From Adineta vaga (Eukaryota; Rotifera), in contig CP075494.1 in the NCBI GenBank assembly GCA_021613535.1, positions 14,818,001 through 14,882,000 on the forward strand: DNA of 64,000 bases, read 5' to 3'. The first letter of the stretch is position 1. The number at the start of each line of letters is the position of its first letter. The notes under the pieces were generated by a model. That model was not told where the DNA came from. It saw nothing but the letters and a program-made list of their open reading frames with translations, and searched no databases. Shown in pieces: positions 1 to 10,861 of this stretch. Position numbers and translations under genes: made by a program.

Positions 1-292
1 CATATAATTCATAACGATTCAGTTTTTTTCTTTTTTCAGACTAAACCATATAGTATTTATGGCCAACGTATTTGTTATTTTTAGTTCTTTCTGTATAATA
101 TATCAAACTTAGAGTACGTTGTGTGCTTAGCAATTTAAATAAGTTGACACTCTTGCATTTTTTTAATCAATTTTTTACGATGATTCATTCTATGTCTCAT
201 CATAAACGACAATACTTACTCATACATAAGATTGAGTATATAAAGTATTGAAGTTTCTATTTTTCTTCATATTATTTAAGACAAATCGAATT
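1..292. other. Upstream flank of the Rap1GAP-like gene
   Basis: AT-rich sequence before the first ATG of the Rap1GAP-like gene. No coding exon or RNA gene was recognised. It probably holds the promoter and 5' UTR, but no specific element can be named. Confidence 0.4.
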
Positions 293-3200
293 ATGGATTC
301 ATTAAATAGTACGGAACAAATATTTCAACAAGAGAATAAACATTATTTACATAAACCAGTCCAACAAGTTCGAAGTTATGATAATACTCGTCAAAAACAA
401 AAGAAACAACAAACATTTATTAGACATAATCGTTCAAAGTCTACCGGTTTTCGACATTCTATACGACATTTAACTTCATGTGCTTTAGTCAGGTAAATCA
501 TTGTGACTGAATAATTATAAACCGTCTTCAGGTATGTGACATTTTTCTGTTTCTCTAGAACTAGGTTTTCCCTTATGTTCTGGAACGTTCATACGATGCT
601 TATCGGACTCGACAGCCTAGTCGTTCGATTCCACCATTATATATTCTGCATTTTGCCGAAGAGAAAAAGCGAGAAGATAGTAAACATAGTTTCTATTGTG
701 GAGATTTTTCTTCTTCTTCTTCTTCTTCTTCTATCGCCTAATAAAGAGGATCTAATGTTGCCGTGAGCGTCCTGACGGTATGTGGAAAAAAAAGAGATGT
801 TGATGTCACTTAGTCGATTTTCTAGCGTCTCGTTTTTGTTTTATCGCACGTTCGCAGTTTAAATGTAGAAGTAAGTAATCAAGAAAACAAAAGGCAACAA
901 TAGACAAAAACAAAAAAAAAGAAATTTTAACACGTGCTTAATGAATAGAAAAATGAAAGAAGGGTAAGTCGTTTTTCCCATTGTACTGAAATTAGAAACT
1001 AACATTTTTTTTCTTTTTAAGAAAATATTTATATATATGTGTGTTTATTCATCTTGAATGAGCTGAGAAATATTTCTTCATTTATAGTTTCTCTTTGATT
1101 AGAAGCAGAAGGACAAGAATAGGATAGATATCAATATCATTTTTCATTTATTATTCAAAAGAGTGAAATAATATAAGATAGAAAATGTTTTGTTAGTACA
1201 ATTTTCTTCATTCTAGTGGTGAATAGGAGTGCCATTCTCCTGAATATATAGAAAATGTTTTACTTCAGTTGTCGTCTCGTTCGACAGCTACTAGTTGAAT
1301 CATTAAGTATTGCCATAACTAGAAGTCGTCAGAGAAAAAACAACAGGAAAACGAACATTTATAATCGATTACTTTTTCTTTAAATGAGAAAAAAACGAGT
1401 ATGTGAATGTGTCACTACATCGACAATAGCTTTCTTAGTTTGATAAAAATCGACGAGAAATAAGAAGAATATTGAATTTACTTTAACGTTCTTTTATTTC
1501 TCGAGAACGCGACTACTATTCAAATTTTCTTCTTCTTCTTCTTCTTCTTCTTCCCAATGTTTATCACTTTATAAACACTATTCAAAAACCAAATGTTATT
1601 ATTCAGGTAGGGAAAATGAATTTCATTAGGAAGACTTTGATAAAAAAACAGACATATAATTATTTACGGAGGAGTTTCAAAATATACATTCACATATAGG
1701 CGAATGAATAACCTATAATATTACTTCTGAAGAAAGACATTTTCTTCGTGTAGGTGTATTCCTTTATTTTTTTAAATTTATTCATCAATACCATCATCAA
1801 TCGGAAATGCAATTTTCTTCCGACTACTTTCACGAGATATATATATATGAAAGAAAATATTGATAATGATCATCAAAAATAAACAAAAGAATATTGAGAT
1901 GAGAGATATCGATCATTTCTTCTGATCAAATGTCAAGTATACTTAGAAAAGATTATATCAATGATATAATATATCCGAAATTGTTGTATTTTATTTGGAT
2001 TTCTCTCAAGTAAGTCATCGAGAATTGGATATGTCTGTTTATCATTTCATCGAGAGAGAGAGAGAGATTATCGATGAGTTTTATTTAGAAGGAGAAGAAA
2101 AAAAAACGTATCTCTCGTGTCGGAAACCACATTCCATCGTTTTTTTCTATGACAGAGATCGTCGCTATTATCAAACTTGTTATTGATTGTTGAATGAGAT
2201 AGAATAATTTGAATTTGATTTAGACGAAAACCCGGTCGAACAACAAATTCTGAAGATCATCATTCTTCAACAACTGATATAAGTATTGACATTGAGGATA
2301 CCCAATCTCAATTACCAAAAAGTCATTTACTTCCAAATGAACCGTCGTCGTCGTCTTCATCACCGTTGAAAACAACGCATCGAAATATTGAACAATTGAA
2401 AAAAACTGCGAGTGATGGTAATTCATCAACAGTTCCACTTCATAAACAATTAGAAAAAAAGAATAGTAGTCAATCACATTCAACAACATTTGCTGGCAAT
2501 TCTCCCCTACCTAAACAAGCAATTCCCAATGAAAATATCTCAATACTTAATATACGTAAATTATCAAATAAAGAGGTATGAATTGTTCATTCATAAACGA
2601 TTGAGTTGACGAGTATAATCTGACACGACGTATCTTCTTTTCTTTCTCATATTTGTATGCATATCAATAGAGCTTATAACTTTCTAATCTTCTCTCTACA
2701 TGTCAAATTGAATTGATTTAAAAGGAGAGAAAAAAAAACAAACTTTCATTGTCAACATTCGATTACTTTTAATGAATTCATTCATTTCAATCTTCTTTCT
2801 ATTTCTTATTTAGATTAGTACAAGTCTTGTTAATCTGATGGGTACTGCATCGGATTCAGTCTCACATACTAATACAGCACAAATGCCAATTCAACAAACT
2901 AAAGTATGTATTTCTATTCGAAATGAACGAACGGTTTGTTTTTGATCTATGACCTTGCTTATTTTTGGCGTTTGCCTGTTTTTGTTGTTGTTGCTGTTGA
3001 TGTCACGTCAACAAAAAAAAGGAAAAAGAAATCGATGATGATGAACAAAGACGCAGGGCGATGGAGATAAATATATTCGAATAACAGAGAGAGAGAAAAA
3101 AAGAAACGGCATGCAGAAAGTTTTCATCATCAGACAAGCAAAGCACGTCTCGAGAAATTCTCGTGCACCGCCTGCTATTCTATACCGAAATTATTGATAG

Positions 3201-5977
3201 CGAGAAGAGAAAAAATGCAAGAATTCCTTTCTTCTCTCCTTTGTCTATTGACTATCGTCGATGGTTGCGAGTTGTTATTGTACGAAATCATAATGATAAT
3301 AAGAAGCAAACAAATGTATCTTTTTATGAATCGATCTTTGTCGTCGTTTTTCTAAGATCTGATCGATATGCGTCGACGACAACGAACAATAGCAACTGAA
3401 ATTCATGTAAACATGAATTCCAATGAGAAGATATCTTCGACTATTTCACCTATATTTTCGCATCGTTTGATTAATCTTTCGCCTTTATTATCACTTCGAA
3501 ATCAAAATCTTTTCGTAGGCTTTTTCTTTTCTTGTCTGTATCATAAAGATCTTTCATTTTTTCTTTTGCTTCCCAGCACATATCTCCGACGTCTGCTTCT
3601 TCTGTGGATCGATTGGTAAGTAAAAAGATCATAAATTTATTTCGATTTTTTTCTATTGATTTCTTCAGGGATCTTTTGGATCATCATCAAATGTTGGAGC
3701 TACTGGAATGTCGGATTCGACATCATTACAGCGAACAATTACGACAGGAAATAATCATATTGGTAATACATCACCATCAAATTCATATTCATGGAATTAT
3801 GAAAGTTCAGTGACGATCTCGACAAATAATGACGATGAATGTTTATCTGGATTAGAAATTGATGATAAACCATTAATATATCGTCAACAATTTCAATCAT
3901 TTGTAGGATAAAACAATTCTCTTATAGATATTTATCATCTTTTTACTTTATAAGGATCATTCGAATTGGTATGGAATCAGTGAAGCGAACGGTCCTATTA
4001 TTATTTCATATAAATATGCTAATGATCAAGATAAACAACGATATATAATGGCAATTGTTCGGTTCGTATTTCTTGAAAGTAAATATTTAACAGTTCATGA
4101 TTAGTCAATTTTATTATCTAGAACTCGACAACGAACATATGTTGAACAATTATTCGATATACCAGTATCATGTTTTTCATTAGATATCTTACGTCGAATA
4201 TGTGATCAATGTGCTTTGACTGATATTGAATATTTCGATCCGGTGCTTTGTGATGGGGTAATTTTGAACGCAAAGAAAAAAACAAATCATCAAGATTATT
4301 TTCTTTCTTTTTATCAGACTCGTGATCTTCTTTTGAAATATGATGAATCACATGTATCTAATCAACATAAATTTGGTATTATTTATCAACGTACTAATCA
4401 AATGACTGAAGAAGATATATTCAGTAATGAAATATAGTGTAGCAATGAATAGATTTCTTGATCTAATTGGTGATCGTGTTAAACTCAAAGATTTTCAAGG
4501 GTAAATTATCATTTCAAATCAAGAATTTTATTTCAAAGAAAATCTTTTCTTTAGATTTCGTGGTGGTCTTGATAATAAATCTGATCATACAGGAACGGAA
4601 TCTATCTATGAAAAATTTCATAATCATGAAATCATGTTTCATGTTAGTACATTATTACCACATTCGAAAATAGAACGACAACAACTTGAACGTAAACGAC
4701 ATATTGGAAATGATATTGTTTCGATTATTTTTCAAGAAGATGAAACAATTTTCAATCCCGAATGTATCACATCACAATTTTTACATGTTTATCTCGTTAT
4801 AACACCATTAGATTCTAATGGAAATCAATATAAAGTAGCCATTATTCATCGTGATAGTGTTCCATCATTTGGACCAGTTTCGAATTCGTCAAAAATATTT
4901 CAATGTGATCAAATATTTAAAGAATGGTTATTAACAAAATTGATCAATGCAGAAATGGCGTCATGTCGATCGAATACTTTTCAAAAATATCAAGTAGAGT
5001 TGTTTTGTTTTTTTTTGTAAATTTAATTTTTCAATGAAATGAAATTCTTTTAGGAACGTACAAAAATGAATTTATTCAATAATCTTTATCGAACATTACA
5101 CGATAATAATCGACCATATATGGATTTGATTCTTAATCATAGTCAATATAAACATGAATGTGAATTAGAACAACAACGTGAAGATTCTTCACCGAAAACT
5201 TATGATCGTCATATAGATAATTCTTTACTTGGCTCAATGAAACGTCGTCTTATCGCACCGAAATTACGCGTACAACATGCAAATCCATCAACACCAACGA
5301 CTTATATTATCACATCATCGACAGTTAATAATACAAATGATCCGAAATTAAAAGTACGTTCATTGGCCGATGAGATCAAACGAAGTGTCTCGAAAGAATC
5401 AGTGATATCAAATGGAAAAATAACATCCATATTTTCATCATCGAAGGTAACGATCGATAAGACTTCTCTATCACAATCGATAAACTTAAATTTTTAGAAT
5501 CAAAATTCCAAAACCGATAAATCAAATACAAATCGTCCGGTATTAGAATCGGAAAATTTCGATTCATCTTCAAAGTAATATATTCTATGTTCATCATCTT
5601 TTCATTAGAAATATCACCTTGATTCTCGTTCTAGTACAAAATGTATTTCACCAATTTCGAATGATAATTCAAATAATGTTTCCACAACACTCAATTCGAA
5701 TAATTCATCATCTGATGATATTGATTCCGATCAATTTTCCTACGATTATCTTCAATCTTCATCAAAAGATGGTTTGAATCTCATCTAAAATAATCTTAAA
5801 AAAAGTCGAACTTTTCCTTCTTATCATTTAGAATTAATCAAATGCATTCAGACATTACAACAACAAAATTCCACAAAATTAACTCAATTAAATCAAATGC
5901 ATTCTCAAACAGTTCAACAATTGAAAACTCAATTGATTAAACAACAAAATTCATTCGACAAAGACCTATTATCATAG
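293..5977 (+). CDS. RAP1GAP: Rap1GAP-family GTPase-activating protein, with apparent one-base frame break
   Basis: Predicted to stimulate GTP hydrolysis by Rap-type small GTPases in the cytoplasm. Exons by frame and GT-AG sites: 293-492, 2224-2575, 2814-2903, 3577-3615, 3669-3902, 3955-4061, 4122-4257, 4318-4500, 4555-4993, 5054-5446, 5498-5574, 5635-5771, 5832-5977, about 843 residues if the break is ignored. The first ~300 residues are Ser/Thr/Asn-rich and low complexity. The Rap-GAP domain follows, with HKFGIIYQR, QGFRGGLD, EIMFHVSTLLP and the catalytic asparagine-thumb helix RKRHIGNDIV, then LLTKLINAE. The tail is Ser-rich and ends in a Gln/Leu heptad-like segment that may be a coiled coil. 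Exon 4318-4500 reads in frame from TRDLLL to FSNE, meets TAG at 4435-4437, and conservation resumes one base later (VAMNRFLDLIGDRV). SIPA1-like proteins are an alternative family, but the GFRGGLD motif favours Rap1GAP. Confidence 0.85.
707..732 (+). repeat. (TTC)n microsatellite
   Basis: TTC trinucleotide run in the long first intron of the Rap1GAP-like gene. Confidence 0.85.
1527..1553 (+). repeat. (TTC)n microsatellite
   Basis: Uninterrupted TTC trinucleotide run inside the first intron of the Rap1GAP-like gene. A similar run lies at about 707-732 in the same intron. Confidence 0.85.
2904..3576 (+). other. Intron of the Rap1GAP-like gene before a 39-base micro-exon
   Basis: A 673 bp intron with donor GTATGT at 2904 and acceptor TTCCCAG at 3576. 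It precedes exon 3577-3615, which keeps phase 0 on both sides and carries a GTAAGT donor. No gene was recognised inside; open stretches here lack any family signature. Confidence 0.5.
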
Positions 5978-6440
5978 AAATTATTCTCCATTCTATCTAC
6001 TCCGTCCTTATTATTAATGTAAATTATCGATAATATCTTCTATCATAATATTAAGATTGAAAAAATCTCATTGTTTTGTGTTCATTAATCTTTGTATTAT
6101 TATTATTTATCTGTCTTTGTTTTTATTTCAGTGATTGAATATCATCGAAAGTTCGATAAATGTAAAAATAAATTTTCAATTTCAAACAAAATTATTCTCT
6201 TTTTTTTGTTTCCAATGTTATTCTATTCTTTGTTTTTCTTGTAAACAAGAGTACAATGAACAGTGCTAGATGACATAACGAATGTTTTTGAAACACAACA
6301 AATCAAGACATGGAAGAAACAGAGAGAGAGAAAGAGAGAGAGAAGAAAAATCTAATAATGAACAAATGTAACAATAAAAAAAGAAGAAACCGAAGAATGT
6401 CTAATTACGATATTGTCATATTGAAGATATTTGCCGTTGT
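5978..6440. other. Convergent 3' intergenic region between Rap1GAP-like and DPY30
   Basis: Tail-to-tail spacer. It contains an AATAAA polyadenylation hexamer on the plus strand at 6167-6172 and GA-rich simple sequence near 6319-6345. Nothing else was recognised. Confidence 0.5.
6167..6172 (+). terminator. Polyadenylation signal of the Rap1GAP-like gene
   Basis: Canonical AATAAA about 190 bases after the stop codon of the Rap1GAP-like gene, followed by T-rich sequence. It is the best candidate 3' processing signal, but the hexamer is common in AT-rich DNA. Confidence 0.45.
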
Positions 6441-6803
6441 TTATTCATTGTATTTTTCTTTATGATTAAGTAAATATTCAGAAAGAAAACTAATTGGTTT
6501 TGCAGGTCGTTCTTTTGCAAGTTGAGACATGGCTTGAAGAAGAATAGGAACAACAGTTTGATCCAAATAGGCTCGTGTTGGTAATGTTGATAAATCGGGT
6601 TTGGTTTTATCAGTTGATTGTTGCGAATTGCTATTATTTTCCTTAGTCGTATCCGATGTTGTTGTTTTCTCATTATTGGATTGTGGTTCACTTGAATCAG
6701 CTGCTGTTTGAGCTTCCATTTGTTCCGATGTTGTACTTACAACATTCTTTTCACCCGATTCATCAGCTGGTGTTTGTGCATTTTCACCTGAAACTTCAGA
6801 CAT
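6441..6803 (-). CDS. DPY30: DPY30 domain protein, copy A
   Basis: A 120-residue intronless protein. The first ~65 residues are acidic and Ser/Thr/Asn-rich; the rest is the Dpy-30 dimerisation motif, including [19 protein letters not shown] and [15 protein letters not shown]. In animals DPY30 is a core subunit of MLL/SET1 H3K4 methyltransferase complexes, where its helical dimer binds ASH2L; related domains also occur in cilium and radial-spoke proteins. A paralogue lies immediately upstream on the same strand, 143 bases away. The ATG at 6803 is preceded by a TTTTAG acceptor-like site about 20 bases upstream, which would fit cis or trans splicing of the leader. Confidence 0.9.
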   Translation of the reverse strand: MSEVSGENAQTPADESGEKNVVSTTSEQMEAQTAADSSEPQSNNEKTTTSDTTKENNSNSQQSTDKTKPDLSTLPTRAYLDQTVVPILLQAMSQLAKERPAKPISFLSEYLLNHKEKYNE

Positions 6804-6946
6804 TTTGTTTTTTTATTAATCTAAAATGAAAAAAAAATCAAAACTTGATATAAAAAAGAAACGAATGACTTCGGTAAACTAGGTTTAAAATATCTGAACA
6901 ATACAATCAAATCTAAATGTACTACAAAAACAAGGTCTGACAAGAT

Positions 6947-7279
6947 TTATTCGCCATATTTTTCTTTGTTTTGTTGTAAATATAAAGCCAAATTTTCAAT
7001 TGGTTTTGCTGGACGATCACGTGCAAGTTGTGACATACCTTGAAGAAGAATAGGTACAACAGTTTGATCAAGATATGCACGTGTTGGTAAGGTTGAAACA
7101 TCAACTTTTTGTTTAGTTGTTGCTGAATCATCTTTCGAATTCTCGCTATTATTGACCTTTGTTGTATCACTTATCTGTTGATCCATTGGTTCATTTGTTG
7201 ATGTTTTTTCAACATCATTACCATTAACAGATGATTGTCCATTTTCTTCAGGTGGATTTTCAACAACAGTATCTGACAT
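6947..7279 (-). CDS. DPY30: DPY30 domain protein, copy B
   Basis: A 110-residue protein starting at [10 protein letters not shown]; an in-frame start further upstream at 7381 is possible but gives an unconserved hydrophobic leader. The N-terminal half is acidic and low complexity, and the C-terminal half repeats the Dpy-30 motif of its neighbour with changes ([16 protein letters not shown], ending in EKYGE). The core motif is almost identical to copy A while the N-terminal regions differ, as expected of a tandem duplication followed by drift outside the dimerisation domain. Its likely role is the same, an adaptor in H3K4 methyltransferase complexes. Which copy keeps the ancestral role cannot be decided here. 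Confidence 0.9.
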   Translation of the reverse strand: MSDTVVENPPEENGQSSVNGNDVEKTSTNEPMDQQISDTTKVNNSENSKDDSATTKQKVDVSTLPTRAYLDQTVVPILLQGMSQLARDRPAKPIENLALYLQQNKEKYGE

Positions 7280-8001
7280 GTTTTCTTTTTCGTCGTTCAA
7301 CGAGACGAGAGATAGTAGAAGGTGATAAATGAATGAACAAAGAAACGTGTCCGTCGAGTAGTCTTTCTCTACAATCGCCATTGTTGACCGACCATCGAAT
7401 AACTTTTTCGAAGAGAGGTTTCAAAGAAATTTGCATTTGAGAAGAAAATAATGAATGCTGATTTCTTTTCTACCTTTGATGAGACTTAGTAATAATGAAA
7501 ATAGATTGATAGAAAAGAATTAAGTTCATGACAGATGTCACTACTGAACAGTACTGATTCCGATTCTATCCGTCGATCTTAATTAAGAAATTTCAAGCCG
7601 AAAACATCGATTTATTTTGGAAACTTTTAAGAAAGATCAGTGGAACAACATAGAAGACGGTACAATAGATTCACGCACGATAAAAAAATCTTTGTCGTAA
7701 TGAAAGACAACAAAAATGAGGCACAATAGTATTAAGTTTACAATAGAGAAAAAAAAAGATTATGATTTTTTTGTGTTCATTTCAAAGATGTAAATGGACA
7801 TGAGCATATGACAATAATAGCAACAACAATTAGAAAAAAAAGAAGAAATGCATCGTATGGAAAAATAAATATAAATATAAAACATCAATTATGTTCAAGA
7901 TTTTTAATAGAAGATTCATTTTTGAGTTTCGTTTCACTTTCGTACATTCGCTCTAGAAATTTCAAATAGATTATTGATTTCTAATGAAATATGCAATCTT
8001 C
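7280..8001. other. Spacer between DPY30 copy B and the RGS gene
   Basis: A 722 bp stretch holding the 5' flank of DPY30 copy B and the 3' flank of the RGS gene, both on the minus strand. No other gene, RNA or repeat was recognised. Confidence 0.45.
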
Positions 8002-10214
8002 TTACTTATTTCCATCACCACCACCCGATTGAACAGATCCAGCAATTGCTGCATTACCCGTAGTAGCCAATGGAGCTGTAAGTGGTTGAGTTTTATTACC
8101 AGTATTAGCCGCAGGAGTACCTGCTGTTTCACCTTTATGGGCGGAATCATCCGAATCATATTCATCTTCACTACTACTCGATGATGTTCGGAAATAATTG
8201 TCTTTAACAAAATGAAATATTCCACTAAATATTTGAAGAAACATTTCTCTACAAAGAAAAGCGAATAGATGATTTTTCTTACGTTTTCTTTGGTACTGGA
8301 TTGGATGCATTCTGCAAAAGATTACGATATTGTTCCGATTGAATAAAACGTGGATAACTATTCTTTTTCATTAATTCAACAATATGTTTTTCAGCTTCAA
8401 GAAATATTTCTCTGAAAAAATAAATCGATTTCTATTGAAATTTTTCATTGATTCAAAGGTCGATTTACCGATTAGGATTGGTTAATAGTTTAATAATTTT
8501 AGTTCGAATAGTATCATTAATATTAACTTCTTGAGGAGCATTTGGCGCTAAATGTTCACTAATAAATAAATAAAGCGAGATTTATTATCTTGAAGCTTTC
8601 TTTCTCTTACCGATAGACAAGTTCAGCTTTTTCTTTGATTGTTGATAGTGGACAATTTCGTATTTCTTGCACGTGTAAGTAGAAATTTAAACTTTCAGTG
8701 GAAAAATCTGCTTTACAAAACTTCATAAATTCTCGTACACCAGTTGGATCGGAAAGAAGTTCTTTACAATTAAATGACCAACGACGAACACGAAGTTGAG
8801 TTGGATTTTCCACTCTAAATTAAATCCACATTTCTCTTCTTTATCTTTCGATTCAATATAAAATTACTACATACAATGGTTGCATCAAATCCCACCGATC
8901 TGTATCTGATGTTAACCATGGATTCGATGGTGGACAATGACCCAAAAATGGATCATAATCACTCAGTACTTCAAAAAACGCACATAAACTAAAACAAAAT
9001 AAAAGAAGTAGAAGTTTGTTTTCTTAATTAACAACATACGAAAACGAATGCAACATAAAGCATTTGGTGCATTAACATTGAGAAAAAAACAGAGAGGATG
9101 ACATCGATCGCTTAGCAGGGAATATAGAAACGAGTAATAAAAAAAACCTTTGATGTGTTTGAGATGATTTTGTGCGTACTCGATTGGTTAATGCCTGTTG
9201 CAGATATTCAAGCTGAAAAATACGTTAGTTCAATGATTTTTGTTTATCATCTATACGATTTGTCATCAAACAAAACTAAATATTGATTTACTCACACGAC
9301 GTTTTAAAGCTTCATCACGTCTTATTGGTCGAAATGTATAGAGATCATTTCGAATATCCATTTCCAAAACAGATGTTTCATCCGGCTATAAATATAAATG
9401 TTTTTTTTTATAACAATATTGATGTAAAGAAGAAAACAAATACTGACTGATGGACGCATGACACGCCAAAATGCTCGTTCCTGACTATCAATGATAGTCT
9501 TATCTGTCTTTTTACGATCTTTGAGAACTCGAAATTGTGCTTCCGCTTGCATTGTAACAAAATCCCATTGATGAAGTAGCTTCTTTTTCAAATCATCTAA
9601 TGCACGCTAAAAAAAGAATAGAAATAAAAACGAATAAAATGATGATAGCAATGGTCAGACCATTTCGTGTTCTTCAAGACCATGTCGTTGTCGATTTCTT
9701 AATGTTCGTTTAATTAAATAGATCGCTAGAAAAGAATACCGAATCAATCAATAAAACAAGAAGAAATAAATTTTCACCAACCATATTCGGTATTTCCTGT
9801 AGTCCAATTTGTTGAAACCCAAAAATATGGTGCTTGAAAACGAAATAATTCATTGTCTTCTTTAATCTGAACAGCGCCATTGGTTGTTACATGAAAGAAA
9901 TATCCATAATAACATAATAATGAAGCTAAATGAAGTGCTTCAACTGAAAAATAAAAAGGAAAAAAATATTCAATTCAGTTCATTCAAGACAATCATATGA
10001 ACATACTGGAATCTTTGACACCTAATTTCTGCATAATCCATTCAGTAACATCATTTCCGGTGAATGCATTCGGTACTGTTGTAAGAAAAAGTTTTTGACT
10101 TCGAACAGGTACACCTGCTGTTGGATGTTGCATGGCTTTTACAATTCGTTCCATTCGTTGAAATTGAAGAGAACGTGGTAAACCTTTTCGTTGTGTATTC
10201 GTTGTAATTTCCAT
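8002..10214 (-). CDS. RGS7: R7-family regulator of G-protein signalling (DEP-GGL-RGS)
   Basis: Predicted GTPase-activating protein for Gi/o alpha subunits, normally obligately bound to G-beta-5. Exons on the minus strand: 10214-10007, 9943-9782, 9725-9661, 9606-9448, 9385-9296, 9212-9148, 8988-8875, 8814-8611, 8558-8469, 8411-8283, 8248-8002, giving 510 residues with phases consistent throughout. Domain order is that of the R7 group (RGS6/7/9/11): DEP (TGNDVTEWIMQKLG, then EALHLASLLCYYGYFFH), the DHEX linker (FRFQAPYFWVSTNW, MQAEAQFRV, IDSQERAFWRVMRPS), the G-gamma-like region (LEYLQQALTNRV, SNPWLTSDTDRWDL), and RGS (RVRRWSFNCKELL, FMKFCKADFSTESLNFYL, YPRFIQSEQYRNLL). The tail is Ser/Asp/Glu- and Gly-rich. 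A splice-acceptor-like CAG lies just upstream of the start, suggesting a 5' UTR intron. Which vertebrate member it matches best cannot be said. Confidence 0.9.
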
Positions 10215-10861
10215 TCTTTTTTTGATGGTATTTTCTGAAAGTAAATTAAACAAATCATTATATAGATGTAATATGAAATAGGTTTTGTTTTTCACAGATA
10301 AGAAGAACATGATACACAAAAGTTCTTATTCAATATTTATATAGATATATATGTATAAAGAGAAAACATAGTATTAGATACCGAAAAATGAAAAACAAGA
10401 AGAAGAAGAGGAAAAGCAAGAGTATTATTATTAGTGAGATATATATCGAGATTGAGAGAAAGATTTTGTTTTTGTCAGAAGACACAATAAATAAAAGAGA
10501 GAAGAAAAGCTGACCAAATAAACATAGTAAAGAAACGAATATGTAGAAAAAAAACGTCACACATCTCTTCTATTGCTCTGTATTTCTGTCCAAAGAAAAC
10601 AGCACGTTTAAGTGAGTTCATAGAAAAGAGACAGAAAAAAAAATATTTGTTCATCACTATATTTCTGTATTGCTCAATTGCGCATTGTCAATTCAGTCTT
10701 TTTTAGAATGCGCAAATAAATGAAAACTATTAGAGTAAGAGTAAGAGAGAGAGAAAGAATGAGATAGTCAAACACAAACACAGGCAAAAAACAACAACAC
10801 CAACACAACCAAAGCAATGTTTAATAGAAAAATAAGCGATGTAAAAACGAGTAGAAATTGA
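10215..10861. other. Spacer between the RGS gene start and the Ena/VASP 3' end
   Basis: Contains the RGS promoter/5' UTR region and the Ena/VASP 3' flank. Sequence is A/G-rich with AGAGAGA simple stretches near 10737-10762. No gene was recognised. Confidence 0.45.

Larger units (their letters stand above)
493..2223 (+). other. Long first intron of the Rap1GAP-like gene
   Basis: A 1.7 kb intron, long for this window, bounded by AG|GTAAAT at 492/493 and a TTTAG acceptor at 2223. It is AT-rich and holds two TTC trinucleotide runs near 707-732 and 1527-1553. No internal exon was supported. The size suggests regulatory sequence or an alternative promoter, which is inference. Confidence 0.55.

Noticed and set aside
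622-633. CGTTCGATTCCA resembling a tRNA B box
   Set aside because: No matching A box or cloverleaf could be formed around it.
3163-3619. Overlapping open frames in a Rap1GAP intron
   Set aside because: Low-complexity translations without domain signatures; only the 39-base exon at 3577-3615 is phase-compatible with the gene.
4424-4437. GTAATGAAATATAG as a 14-base intron repairing the Rap1GAP frame
   Set aside because: Far too short for spliceosomal removal, and joining the flanks gives an immediate stop.
4376-4437. GTATTA...ATATAG as an ordinary-length intron in Rap1GAP
   Set aside because: It would delete the conserved IIYQRTNQMTEEDIFSNE segment and still lead into TAG.
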